From assembly GCA_020431405.1 (NCBI GenBank), contig JAGQIK010000124.1:1-38281 (forward strand): a stretch of 38,281 bases of DNA, read 5' to 3'. Under the pieces are notes generated by a model. That model did no database searches. It worked only from the letters and a program-made list of their open reading frames with translations, and was not told the DNA's origin. Each line of letters starts with the position of its first letter. The first letter of the stretch is position 1. This DNA comes from Myxococcales bacterium (GTDB lineage: Bacteria > Myxococcota_A > Polyangia > GCA-2747355). A program made the translations under genes and the position numbers. Shown one piece after another: positions 25,107-33,562 of this stretch.

Positions 25107-28100
25107 ATGAGCCTGCAGCGGGCTGAGCTTATCGCCCAGCTCGACGCGCTCGTCGCCGCCATCGACGCCGGCAGCGTCCCGCAAGCCCACCAGCACATCA
25201 GCGACCCTCCGCTGCGCGCCCTCGCCGAGCAGCTGTGCGCCGGGCCGGCGCCGCGCACGAGCCTGCTCTCGGCGCGGCGCTTCGTCGACGCCGCGGCGCG
25301 GCCGCTGCCGTCGTCGCCGCGCGCGTTGCGTGCCCTCGGGCGCGTGCTCGCCAGCGGACCGGCGCTCACGCGCATGCTGGTGCAGCACCCCGAGCGCGTC
25401 GAGCGGCTCGAGTCGCGCGAGCTCGGCCGGCCGATGGCACGCGACGAGCTAGCCGAGGAGCTGCGCTACGGCCTCGATGTGGTCGCCGAAGGCGGCGCCG
25501 GCGCCGCGCTCGATGACGAGCAGGTCTCGGAGATCATCGCAGCGTTCCGCAACGATCACTTCGTGCGCCTGGCGGCGCTCGAGTTCGGCGACACGCCGCT
25601 CGAACAGGTCGGACGCGAGCTTTCGGACCTCGCCGACGTGTGCCTCGAGGCGGCGATGCATCACGCCCTCGCTGCAGAGAACCGCCGCCACGGCGCACCG
25701 CAGCACCGCGTCGCGCCCGACGACGAAGCGCTGGCGCCGACACGTCTGGTGGCGCTGGCGATGGGCAAGTTCGGCGCGCGCGAGCTCAACTTCTGCTCCG
25801 ATATCGACATCGTCTTCGTCTACGAGTCGGACGATGGTGCCACCAGCTCCGGCCGCTCGCTGCACGAGCACTTCGTGGCTGTCTGCCGGCGCGCCACGCG
25901 CATGCTCTCGCAGACCACGCGCGAGGGAGCCGCCTTTCGCGTCGACCTGCGGCTGCGCCCGGAGGGCGAGCAGGGCCCGATCTGCAACTCGCTCGCTTCG
26001 GCCGAGCGCTACTACGAGACGTGGGGCGGCCCCTACGACCGTCTCGCCTGGCTCAAGGCGCGCCCCGCGGCGGGCGATCGCGCGCTCGGCGAAGAGCTGA
26101 TGAGCGTGATGCGCCCGTTTGTGTTTCCGCGCACCGTCGACCATCGCATCACGCACGACATCCGCGAGCTGATGGGCCGCATCCGCGCCGAGCTGCGCGA
26201 GCGCAGCGGCATGACGCCCGGCTGGAACGTCAAGCTCGGCCGCGGCGGCATTCGCGACGTGGAGTTTTTCGTGCAGGCGCTGCAGCTGGTGCACGCGGGC
26301 AAGCAGCCGAGCCTGCGGGTGCCCTCGACGTTGGCGGCGCTCGACCGCCTGCTGTTCGCAGGCCTTATCACCGATCGCGAGCACGCCGACCTCGGCGAGG
26401 CCTACGATCTTTACCGCCGCATCGAGCATCGGCTGCAGCTTCATTCGGGCAACCAGACGCACCTTCTGCCCGACGCGGGGCCGCTGCGCGAGCACGTCAT
26501 CGCGCACCTCGGCTACACGCCGGAGGACTTCGCGCAGACGCTGCAGCGCCATCGCGAGCGCGCCGGCGCCGTCTTCGATACGCTCGAGAGCGACGAGCGC
26601 GGTGACCGGCACAGCCGCGACGAGGATGCCGCGGCGCCGCACATCGACGCGCTGCTCGCCGGCGGCGCCGACCAGCACGCCGCGCTCGAGGCGCTGCACG
26701 CGCTGCAGTTCGCCGAGCCCGAGCAGGCGCTGAGCAAGCTGCGCTCGTTGCAGAGCAAGCCGTGGGGGCCGTTCGGGCGCGCGCCGTCGCCGGCAGCGCG
26801 CCGCATCGCAGCGCCGCTGCTGAGCGAGATCGTCGCATCGCCCGATCCGGATGCAGCGCTGCTGCACGTGGTGGAGCTGTCGCTGCGTTTCGGCCCGCGC
26901 AACGGCCTGTGGCGGCTGCTCGACGAAAACCCCGAGGTCATCCGTCTGCTCGCGAGCCTGTTCGGCACGTCGGACTACATGGCGCGCCTGATGACGAGCA
27001 GCCCCGAGCTGATCGACCGCTTGCTGCTCTCGGGCCAGATGCTGGCCACACGCTCGGCCGACGAGATGCGCGCGACGCTGCGCGCCCGGCTGGCGAAGGC
27101 TGACGACGATGAAGATCCCGAGCGCGCGCTCGAGACGCTGTGCCGCTTTCAGCGCGAAGAGCTCGTGCGCATCGGCCTCGCCGACATCGCGGGAGAGCGG
27201 CCGCACCAGGAGGTGTGGCGCGAGCTGTCCGATCTCGCAGACGTGATCGTCGGCGAGCTGTACCCGCTGGTGCGCGCAGAGATGACCCGCCGCTACGGCG
27301 AGCCGCGGCACGAGGATGGCTCGCCCGCGCGCATGGCGGTGCTCGCGCTGGGCAAGCTCGGTGCGCAGGAGATGACCTACGGCTCGGACGTCGATCTGAT
27401 CTTCGTCTACCGCGGCAGCGGCCGCACCGACGGTGCGCGACAGCTCTCGAGCCGCGAGTTTTTCAGCCGCCTCGGGCAGCGCTTCATCAGCAAGCTCAGC
27501 GCGCGTTACGCCAACGGGCGGCTCTACGAGGTGGACACACGCCTGCGCCCATCGGGCAATCAGGGCACGCTCGTCGCCTCGCTGGACGGATTCCTCACGC
27601 ACCATCGTCGTTCGCGAGACACCTGGGAGCGACAGGTGCTGCTCAAGCTGCGCGCCGTGGCCGGCGACCCCGTGTTGGGCGCCGAGCTCGAAGTCGCGCG
27701 TGACGAGCTGCTTTTTGGCGAGCGCCCCGAGGGGTGCAGCTCGGGCGAGGCGCTGCGCACCGACGTGAGCGCCATGCGCTATCGAATCGAACAAGCGCTT
27801 GCCGACGAAAACCTCGATTTCTACAATCTCAAGCTGGGGCGCGGTGGTCTGTTGGACGTGGAGTTCATCGCGCAATATCTTCAGCTTGCACACGGTAAGG
27901 ACGAGGCCAGCGTGCGCGGACGGGCCACCGTCGAGGTGCTCGAGGCGGCGCAGGCCGCTTCGCTGATCGACGGCGATCGCTGCGCGGCACTTCTCGACGG
28001 CTACATGTTTCTGCGGAAGTTGGAGAGTCGACTGCGCATCGTGCGCGATCGCTCGGCGGCGCGGCTGCCGCGCGCGCCCGGAGCGCTCGAGGTGGTGGCG

Positions 28101-28223
28101 CGGCGGTTGGGCTACCGTGCCCGCCCCGAGGGCGACGCGTCGAGCGCCGGGGCGCAGTTGCTCTCGCACTACCGCGAGCGTACCAGCGAGATCCGCGCCG
28201 TCTTCGAGGAGCTTCTGGCGTGA
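25107..28223 (+). CDS. glnE: Glutamine synthetase adenylyltransferase/adenylyl-removing enzyme GlnE
   Basis: GlnE adds AMP to glutamine synthetase to reduce its activity and removes it again, under PII control. It has two nucleotidyltransferase domains, both seen here. The N-terminal one has G220-K-F-G and S231-D-I-D234 (deadenylylation); the C-terminal has G749-K-L-G and S760-D-V-D763 (adenylylation). Following LGRGGIRDVEFFVQ and LGRGGLLDVEFIAQYLQ segments are the paired helical parts. At 1038 residues it is somewhat longer than the E. coli protein (946). The ATG at 25107 is chosen over 24981, because a GAGGACGG lies about 11 bases upstream and the earlier residues look non-coding. Its TGA overlaps the next GTG start. 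Confidence 0.96.
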   Translation: MSLQRAELIAQLDALVAAIDAGSVPQAHQHISDPPLRALAEQLCAGPAPRTSLLSARRFVDAAARPLPSSPRALRALGRVLASGPALTRMLVQHPERVERLESRELGRPMARDELAEELRYGLDVVAEGGAGAALDDEQVSEIIAAFRNDHFVRLAALEFGDTPLEQVGRELSDLADVCLEAAMHHALAAENRRHGAPQHRVAPDDEALAPTRLVALAMGKFGARELNFCSDIDIVFVYESDDGATSSGRSLHEHFVAVCRRATRMLSQTTREGAAFRVDLRLRPEGEQGPICNSLASAERYYETWGGPYDRLAWLKARPAAGDRALGEELMSVMRPFVFPRTVDHRITHDIRELMGRIRAELRERSGMTPGWNVKLGRGGIRDVEFFVQALQLVHAGKQPSLRVPSTLAALDRLLFAGLITDREHADLGEAYDLYRRIEHRLQLHSGNQTHLLPDAGPLREHVIAHLGYTPEDFAQTLQRHRERAGAVFDTLESDERGDRHSRDEDAAAPHIDALLAGGADQHAALEALHALQFAEPEQALSKLRSLQSKPWGPFGRAPSPAARRIAAPLLSEIVASPDPDAALLHVVELSLRFGPRNGLWRLLDENPEVIRLLASLFGTSDYMARLMTSSPELIDRLLLSGQMLATRSADEMRATLRARLAKADDDEDPERALETLCRFQREELVRIGLADIAGERPHQEVWRELSDLADVIVGELYPLVRAEMTRRYGEPRHEDGSPARMAVLALGKLGAQEMTYGSDVDLIFVYRGSGRTDGARQLSSREFFSRLGQRFISKLSARYANGRLYEVDTRLRPSGNQGTLVASLDGFLTHHRRSRDTWERQVLLKLRAVAGDPVLGAELEVARDELLFGERPEGCSSGEALRTDVSAMRYRIEQALADENLDFYNLKLGRGGLLDVEFIAQYLQLAHGKDEASVRGRATVEVLEAAQAASLIDGDRCAALLDGYMFLRKLESRLRIVRDRSAARLPRAPGALEVVARRLGYRARPEGDASSAGAQLLSHYRERTSEIRAVFEELLA

Positions 28224-30169
28224 GCGACGTCGGACTGCACGCGGCGGGCGGCGCGCCGCTGGTGCTCGTGATCAGCCCGAGCGCGCGCTTTCGCGAGGAG
28301 CTGGGCGACAGCTTCGTCGCGCGCGGTTTCGATGTTGCCGAGGCGGGCACGAGCCGCGAGGCGCTCGCCGAGCTGGCGGCGCGCGACGTGGCGGCGATGG
28401 TGATCGACGACGCCGTGCCGTCTGCGGGCGGCCTCGAGCTCGCCAACACCGTGCGCGACCACGCGCGCGGCGCCGACGTGTCTTTGATCCTGCTCACCGA
28501 GCAGCGCTGGTCCACCGCCCGCAAGGCGGAAGCGATCCAGAGCGTGGAGCTCGTCGACGTCTTGCAGCGCGCGGCCGAGCCGGCGCACGTCGTCGAGATC
28601 ATCGCCAGCGAGCTGGCGTCGCGCTACCCGCAGCCGGTGGAGCGCCTCGCCGGGCCCGACACCGAGGACGAAAAGCGCCACGTCGAGCGCGAGGCGCGCG
28701 CGGCGCGCGCCGGCGAGATCGAGCTTCGCGGCAACCTCGCGACGACGCCCTTTCCCGAGCTCTTGCACAGCCTGTACGTGCAGCGCGCGGACGGTGCGCT
28801 GTTTCTGCTGCGCGACAACGTCAAGAAGATCGTCTATTTCCAGGAAGGCCATCCCGTCTACGTCAAGAGCAACCTGCTCAGCGAGTGCCTTGGCAACGTG
28901 CTCGTGCGCGAGAAGATGATCAGCGAGGAGGAGTGCGAAGACTCGCTCGAGCGCATGCGCAAGACGCGCAGGCAGCAGGGCACGGTGCTGATCGAGATGG
29001 GCGTCATCTCGCCGCAGAACCTGGTGGTGGGCCTCGAGCTGCAGTTGACCACCAAGCTGCTCGACCTCTTCTCGTGGCACCGCGGCGAGTACCTCTTCAA
29101 GCGTGACGCGGCGCTGCCGAGCGAGGTCGTGCGCCTCGAGCTGAGCAACGCGTCGCTGATCGCCGAGGGCGTGCGCAAGCGCTGGGACATCACGCGCACG
29201 CGCGCGGCGCTCGAGCCGTACCTCGAGCGCTACTTCGTGCCGCACAGCGATCCGCAGCTGCGCTTCCAAGAGATCGTGTTCGACGAGATCGAGCAAGCCA
29301 TGCGCGACGAGGCCGACGGTACGCGCACGGTGCGAGCGCTATGCGAGAGCTCGCCGCTGTCCGACGACGAGGCGATGACCGTCGCCTACATCCTGCTCGC
29401 CACCGGTGTCGTCGAGGCGGTGGACGGACCGCGCCACGATTCGGGCAGCGACGCGGGCGTGGCGGGCGAAGAGGAGTCCAACGTGCGCGCGCGGCTCGTC
29501 GCCGAGCTGCACTCGCTGCAGAGCCGTGACCCCTTCGGCGTGCTCGGCGTTTCACCCTCGTCGACGGACCGCGAGGTCGAGCAGGCCTACTCGGCGCAGG
29601 CAAAGCGCTACCACCCCGACCGCTTCCGCAAGTACTCGGCCGACACGCGCCGCGCCGCGCGCGAGGTCTTCGGCGTCTTCTACGCCGCCTACAACCGCAT
29701 CGCCACCGAGGCGCAGCGCGTCGAGTATCGCGATCAGGTCAGCGACTGGGACCTCGACTCGTCGGTGGACGGTCGTCGTGCCGCGCTCGCTTCGCGCGTG
29801 GCGCGCGAGGCGTCCAAGGCGATCGACGAGCAGCGCTACGAAGACGCTGTACGCGAGCTCGAGCGCGCCGCTAGCGATGTGGAGGGCGCCGCCGATCTGC
29901 GCGCGATGCTCGGCTGGGCGCGCTTCTGCGCCGCACCCGACGACGGCGACACCGCGCGTCGCGCGATCCGCGAGCTGCGCGAGGCCATCGACCTGCTACC
30001 CAACGACTATCGAGCGCACCTCTACCTCGGCCGGGTCTACGCGCGCATGGGCAAGCGCATCCTCGCCGAAAAGCAGTTCGAGAAGGCGCTGCAGTGCGAT
30101 CCGAACAGCGAAGAAGCGATGGAGCAGCTGCGCATCCAGCAGGAGCTGCGACCCAAGCGCCGTCGTTGA
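28220..30169 (+). CDS. Receiver/PATAN(DUF4388)/J-domain/TPR signalling protein
   Basis: This 649-residue protein starts at a GTG overlapping the glnE stop (GTGA). Residues 13-130 resemble a receiver, with the IDD acceptor segment in DVAAMVIDDAVP. Residues 165-325 match the PATAN/DUF4388 module of myxobacterial and cyanobacterial signalling proteins (IELRGNLATTPFPELLHSLYVQRADGALFL, then VYFQEGHPVYVKSN). An intermediate helical region follows. A J-domain at about 436-505 keeps H465-P466-D467, needed to stimulate Hsp70 (DnaK). TPR repeats close the protein (AHLYLGRVYARMG and AEKQFEKALQCDPNSEEA). It probably connects phosphorylation to a chaperone or to protein assembly. Coupling to glnE hints at nitrogen control, but that is position only. 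It ends one base from the M61 stop. Confidence 0.9.
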   Translation: MSDVGLHAAGGAPLVLVISPSARFREELGDSFVARGFDVAEAGTSREALAELAARDVAAMVIDDAVPSAGGLELANTVRDHARGADVSLILLTEQRWSTARKAEAIQSVELVDVLQRAAEPAHVVEIIASELASRYPQPVERLAGPDTEDEKRHVEREARAARAGEIELRGNLATTPFPELLHSLYVQRADGALFLLRDNVKKIVYFQEGHPVYVKSNLLSECLGNVLVREKMISEEECEDSLERMRKTRRQQGTVLIEMGVISPQNLVVGLELQLTTKLLDLFSWHRGEYLFKRDAALPSEVVRLELSNASLIAEGVRKRWDITRTRAALEPYLERYFVPHSDPQLRFQEIVFDEIEQAMRDEADGTRTVRALCESSPLSDDEAMTVAYILLATGVVEAVDGPRHDSGSDAGVAGEEESNVRARLVAELHSLQSRDPFGVLGVSPSSTDREVEQAYSAQAKRYHPDRFRKYSADTRRAAREVFGVFYAAYNRIATEAQRVEYRDQVSDWDLDSSVDGRRAALASRVAREASKAIDEQRYEDAVRELERAASDVEGAADLRAMLGWARFCAAPDDGDTARRAIRELREAIDLLPNDYRAHLYLGRVYARMGKRILAEKQFEKALQCDPNSEEAMEQLRIQQELRPKRRR

Positions 30170-30170
30170 G

Positions 30171-32210
30171 TCATCGGTTCCAGCCCAAGTACAGCGCGGT
30201 GGGAACCCGCGGCGCTTCGACCTTGAACGTCCATGTCTTGCGCTTGCCCGTGAGCAGCCCCAACGTCATCGTCTTGCCGGCGCGCAGCACCTGCAAACGG
30301 TGTCGCTTCTGCGGGCGCAGCTGGTGATGCCAGCCAGGCCACACGCGCGGCGTCTTGCCGTCGATGGTCAAGATGCGATCGCCGGGGATAAGGCCCGCGC
30401 GCGCCGCCGGGCCACCACGGCGAACCTTGCTCACGTCGAGGATGCCGCGCGCGCGGCGTTCGGCGTCGAAGCCGTAGTCGGGGTTTTCGCTGGCGCGTCG
30501 CGTGACGCGTACGCCAAAGCGCGCGAGCTGCCGAGCGATGTCGATGTCGCCGGGGCGATCGACCCAGCGCGCGAGCTCGCGCGTTAGGTCGACCTTGGTC
30601 GCGCTCTTGATCGCGTCGAGCAGCACCTGACGATCGACGGCGAAGGTGTTGGGCTTGGCCTGCTGTGCGCGCCGCGACAGCTCGCGCATCACGGAGAGCA
30701 TTCCGCTGCGGCCGCCGCTGCGCGCGCGCAGCTCGAGGTCGATCATCAGGCACGCGACCTGGCCTTTGGCGTAGTAGCTCAGCTCGGTCTGGCTCGGATC
30801 GCGCGGCGGCCAGAACGCGCGGTAGGCGATGTCCGAGAGCGACAGTCGCGCGCGCTCGGGGGCCTGGCGCACCTCGTCGAAGCCACGACCGAGCTCGTCG
30901 AGGAACGCCGTCGCGGAGAAGGCGCCGATGCGCCGCAGCGTGCGGCGCGCGAAATATTCCGTGCACCCTTCGGTGAGCCACAGCGCGCGGCTCGGTTTGA
31001 GCTTGAGGTAGTCGTAGCGTGCGTGCGGCGCGGGGCGGATGCGCTTGCCGTTCCACAGATGGAAGTGCTCGTGGGCGAGCACGTGCAGAAGATCGCGGTA
31101 GCCGCTCTTGCCATCGAGCGTGCTCTGCGGCGCGTAGACGACCGTCCCGCCCTCGTGCTCGAGGCCCGTGAAGCGGTAGCCGGTGCGAAAGTGCAGGCCG
31201 ACGAGATAGCGCTTGTAGGGCAGTGGGCCCATCATGGCGCGCTGTGCGCGCGCGATGGTGCGCAGGTGCGAGACGAGGCGCCGCGCCAGCGCGTAGGCGC
31301 GCTGACCGTGGCGCGAGACTGCGACCGACAGGAGCGAGCCGCCGATCTTCACGCTGGCGACGCGCAGGCGAATACCTGCCTCCACCGGTGCGTCGATCAA
31401 GGCGTCGTAGTCGCGCGCGCGAAAGCTGCTTGTCACCGGTGTGTGGCGTGGCGCACGGGCTGCGGTGTGTTGTCCCCTCGGCAGTGGCGTGACCAGTCGC
31501 CAGCCCTTGGCTGTGACGAATCTCACGTGATGCGGAAGCGCGCGCTGGCGAGGGACGAAGAGGAATACGGATGCACCAACCAACGTTGCCTGTTGGTGGT
31601 CGAGGTAGCTGCTGTCGTCGCCGCGGCGGCCGGCATAGACCTCGTACTGCAGGGTGACGCCCTTAACTTCTCGCGGACGTCTGCTTTGCTTAGCTTTTTC
31701 CGCGCGGGGCTGCGACAGCCACCAGCTGTTGGCGCTCGCGCGCCGCACGTTCAACGCGATCTCGCGCCCGTCGACATCGGCGACGGCGCGCACGAAGCGT
31801 ACGTTGCGCGCCCAGTCCGCGCGCCGATAGGCGCCGGGTGTCCAGCTCGGCATGGCGACGCGCAGCGGCAGACGCACCGCGTCGAGCTTCACCCGCACGC
31901 GTACGAGCTGCTCCGCGGGGCGACGCAGGTCGACCACATATCGCGGCCCACTGCTTGCAGAGCGAGCAGCCGAATGAGGCGCGCGCGCGTGGTGGTGGGA
32001 CTTGGCGGTCCCCTTTGGCCGCGCGCGGGTGCGCGCCTCGGCCGATCGCACCCAAGAAACAACAAGCTCTGGCCGCGCAGCGGTCGTCCGCAGCAAAAAT
32101 GGCTTCGCCGTCGGCGCGGTGGGGTGTAAAACCGTGCCACCGAAAGCGAAGCAAATCACTGTCAGGAAGCGTGCGCTCGCGCGAAGGCGAACGGCTTGCC
32201 GGGCCGTCAT
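30171..32210 (-). CDS. M61-family metallopeptidase with C-terminal PDZ domain
   Basis: The ATG at 32210 starts 679 residues with a hydrophobic N-terminus (FLTVICFAFGG) that may act as a signal peptide. The zinc site is H380-E381-x-x-H384 (HEHFHLWNGKRIRP), with E414 (WLTEGCTEYFA) as third ligand, as in glycyl aminopeptidases of family M61. The last 120 residues contain a PDZ-type segment, RGGPAARAGLIPGDRILTIDGKTP. The first 40 residues are ill-defined, and an alternative GTG at 32246 exists. Family members trim N-terminal glycine or act on small peptides in the periplasm or outside; the substrate is unknown. The gene is divergent from the lipoprotein gene at 32264 with a 53-base gap. Its stop is one base away from the previous gene's stop. 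Confidence 0.9.
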   Translation of the reverse strand: MTARQAVRLRASARFLTVICFAFGGTVLHPTAPTAKPFLLRTTAARPELVVSWVRSAEARTRARPKGTAKSHHHARAPHSAARSASSGPRYVVDLRRPAEQLVRVRVKLDAVRLPLRVAMPSWTPGAYRRADWARNVRFVRAVADVDGREIALNVRRASANSWWLSQPRAEKAKQSRRPREVKGVTLQYEVYAGRRGDDSSYLDHQQATLVGASVFLFVPRQRALPHHVRFVTAKGWRLVTPLPRGQHTAARAPRHTPVTSSFRARDYDALIDAPVEAGIRLRVASVKIGGSLLSVAVSRHGQRAYALARRLVSHLRTIARAQRAMMGPLPYKRYLVGLHFRTGYRFTGLEHEGGTVVYAPQSTLDGKSGYRDLLHVLAHEHFHLWNGKRIRPAPHARYDYLKLKPSRALWLTEGCTEYFARRTLRRIGAFSATAFLDELGRGFDEVRQAPERARLSLSDIAYRAFWPPRDPSQTELSYYAKGQVACLMIDLELRARSGGRSGMLSVMRELSRRAQQAKPNTFAVDRQVLLDAIKSATKVDLTRELARWVDRPGDIDIARQLARFGVRVTRRASENPDYGFDAERRARGILDVSKVRRGGPAARAGLIPGDRILTIDGKTPRVWPGWHHQLRPQKRHRLQVLRAGKTMTLGLLTGKRKTWTFKVEAPRVPTALYLGWNR

Positions 32211-32225
32211 CTTGACAGTAATACT
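32196..32225 (+). promoter_or_regulatory. Possible promoter for the Asp-rich lipoprotein gene
   Basis: TTGCCG (32196-32201) and AATACT (32220-32225) are 18 bases apart and match the -35 and -10 consensus at four positions each. Transcription would start near 32232, at the inverted repeat. TTGACA (32212) is also present but has no good -10. Confidence 0.3.
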
Positions 32226-32228
32226 ACC

Positions 32229-32243
32229 GGAACCTTCGGTTCC
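32229..32243 (+). promoter_or_regulatory. GGAACC-TTC-GGTTCC hairpin or operator
   Basis: This is a perfect six-base inverted repeat with a three-base TTC loop. It lies between divergent genes, just upstream of the ribosome site. At the mRNA 5' end it could protect the transcript; as DNA, GGAACC is also the type of -35 read by ECF sigma factors. Confidence 0.5.
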
Positions 32244-32248
32244 CACAG

Positions 32249-32253
32249 AGGAG
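32249..32253 (+). promoter_or_regulatory. Strong purine-rich ribosome binding site
   Basis: AGGAG within a 13-base purine run, 10 bases from the ATG at 32264. It is one of the best ribosome sites in the window and predicts high translation. Confidence 0.75.
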
Positions 32254-32263
32254 AGAGAGTAAC

Positions 32264-33262
32264 ATGAAGAAGCTTGCCGCCTTGCTTTTCGTACCTGCGC
32301 TGGCGCTCGCCACGATCGGTTGTGGTGACAGCGGCACGACCGTGCAGCCCGACGGTGTGAAGCCCACCCCCGATGGTGGTACCGACACGACGGCGCCGCC
32401 CGCTCAGCTCGACTGCGCCGCCAACACGTGCTCCGACTTCGTCGCGGCGACGCTCAGCCTGCCGGCGGATCAGAACCAGGCCTCCGAGCTTGGCTACGAC
32501 TACGACAAGGACGGCCTCCCGGATAACGCCCTCGGCGGCATCCTCAGCGGTCTCGCTGGCGTTCTGCAGGGCGTTGACCTGCAGGCGAACCTCAACGAGG
32601 TCTTCAACGAGGGTTCGACGATCATCCTCATGAAGGTCCAGGCCAACGACTTCACCAACGAGACCAACGCAGCAGCGCAGGCGTTCCTCGGTGAGAAGGT
32701 CGACTGCTGCCCGACGGACAAGGATCCGACGGCGTGTGCGGCCGAGTCGAAGACCACGTGCTTCGGCGGCAGCTTCTCGTTCAAGGTCGACGCCGCGAGC
32801 GCCGGCACCAAGGCGATCTTCGGCGGCACCATCACGGGTGGCGCGCTCTCGCTCGGACCCTCGTCGCTTTCGCTCAAGCTGCCCATCGCGGGCGCCGAGA
32901 TCAACCTCGTGCTGCAGCAGGCGCGCATCCAGGCCGACGCGATCAGCGCCACGTCGATCACCGGCGGCAAAATCACCGGCGGCATCAGCCAGCAGGACCT
33001 CAACACGGGCGTCATCCCGGCCATCGCCGGCCTCGTCGACGGTCTCGTGAAGGATCCCAACACGTCGCAGAGCACCAAGGACCAGATCCTCAACCTCTTC
33101 GACACCGACAAAGACGGCACGGTCACCACGCAGGAAGTCGCGGACAACAGCCTGATCCAGACCTTCCTCTCGGGTGACGTCGATGTTGACGGCGACGGCA
33201 ACCTCGACCTCACGCTCGGCGTCGGCTTCACGGGCGTCGCGGCCACGATTACGGGTCTGTAA
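32264..33262 (+). CDS. Predicted lipoprotein with Asp-rich calcium-type loops
   Basis: The 332-residue protein has a signal peptide ending in lipobox TIGC (C20) and a Pro/Thr-rich linker to about residue 45. Three Asp-rich loops look like EF-hand or dockerin-type calcium sites: YDYDKDGLPDN near residue 80, DTDKDGTVTTQE near 285 and DVDVDGDGNLDL near 308. The central part (about 165-240) is Gly/Ala/Thr-rich with repeating hydrophobic positions, probably beta structure. Six cysteines in the 50-170 region could be paired. A strong ribosome site and a terminator-like hairpin suggest an abundant single-gene transcript. I do not recognise the family; a calcium-dependent surface or adhesion role is only a guess. 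Confidence 0.85.
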   Translation: MKKLAALLFVPALALATIGCGDSGTTVQPDGVKPTPDGGTDTTAPPAQLDCAANTCSDFVAATLSLPADQNQASELGYDYDKDGLPDNALGGILSGLAGVLQGVDLQANLNEVFNEGSTIILMKVQANDFTNETNAAAQAFLGEKVDCCPTDKDPTACAAESKTTCFGGSFSFKVDAASAGTKAIFGGTITGGALSLGPSSLSLKLPIAGAEINLVLQQARIQADAISATSITGGKITGGISQQDLNTGVIPAIAGLVDGLVKDPNTSQSTKDQILNLFDTDKDGTVTTQEVADNSLIQTFLSGDVDVDGDGNLDLTLGVGFTGVAATITGL

Positions 33263-33268
33263 TCCTAA

Positions 33269-33289
33269 GGGGGGCTGTCCCAGCCCCCC
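33269..33289 (+). terminator. Terminator-like hairpin after the Asp-rich lipoprotein gene
   Basis: GGGGGGCTG, TCC and CAGCCCCCC form a perfect nine-base-pair stem starting six bases after the stop. No T-tract follows, so it is not a textbook Rho-independent terminator, but the position is right. Confidence 0.6.
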
Positions 33290-33295
33290 TCGCCC

Positions 33296-33308
33296 CGGCC
33301 TTCGGCCG
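33296..33308 (+). repeat. CGGCC-TTC-GGCCG mini-hairpin
   Basis: A perfect five-base-pair stem with a TTC loop. It is one of several TTC-loop hairpins in the gap after the lipoprotein gene. Confidence 0.7.
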
Positions 33309-33320
33309 CGGCTCACCCCC

Positions 33321-33441
33321 GATGTCGCGCTTCGCGCGCCTTGGCTCGGGCCTTTGGCCCTCGCGTTTGGCGTGTTGTCGGGATGTCGCGCTTCGCGCGC
33401 CTTGGCACGGGCCTTTGGCCCTCGCGTTGGCGTGTTGTTGG
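33321..33441 (+). repeat. Two tandem copies of a 61-bp hairpin-bearing unit
   Basis: The unit starts at 33321 and again at 33382. The copies differ at one base in the CTCGGG/CACGGG position and by one T deletion. Each holds two short hairpins: CGCGC-TTC-GCGCG and GGGCC-TTT-GGCCC. No gene is visible here. Two adjacent copies without spacers are not a CRISPR array. The gap 33263-33562 is otherwise filled by the terminator hairpin and the hexamer tract. Confidence 0.9.
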
Positions 33442-33460
33442 TGTGGCGCGCGCCCCGCTT

Positions 33461-33560
33461 TCGACTTCGACTTCGACTTCCCCTTCGACCTCGACTTCGA
33501 CTTCCCCCTCGACTTCCCCCTCGACTCCCGCCTTGGCCTTGGCCTTAGCCTTAGGCTTCC
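33461..33560 (+). repeat. CTTCGA / CTTGGC hexamer tract
   Basis: Imperfect CTTCGA, CTCGAC and CTTGGC hexamers give a strongly asymmetric stretch, purine-rich on the minus strand. It follows directly after the stop of the LptF/G gene on the minus strand. No gene is seen. Confidence 0.8.
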
Positions 33561-33562
33561 GC

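Noticed and set aside
25449-28169. A 906-codon minus-strand frame opposite glnE
   Set aside because: It is antisense to a gene with both GlnE catalytic motifs and lacks any protein signature of its own.
33321-33441. Possible CRISPR array
   Set aside because: There are only two copies, directly adjacent, without unique spacers and with no cas gene nearby.
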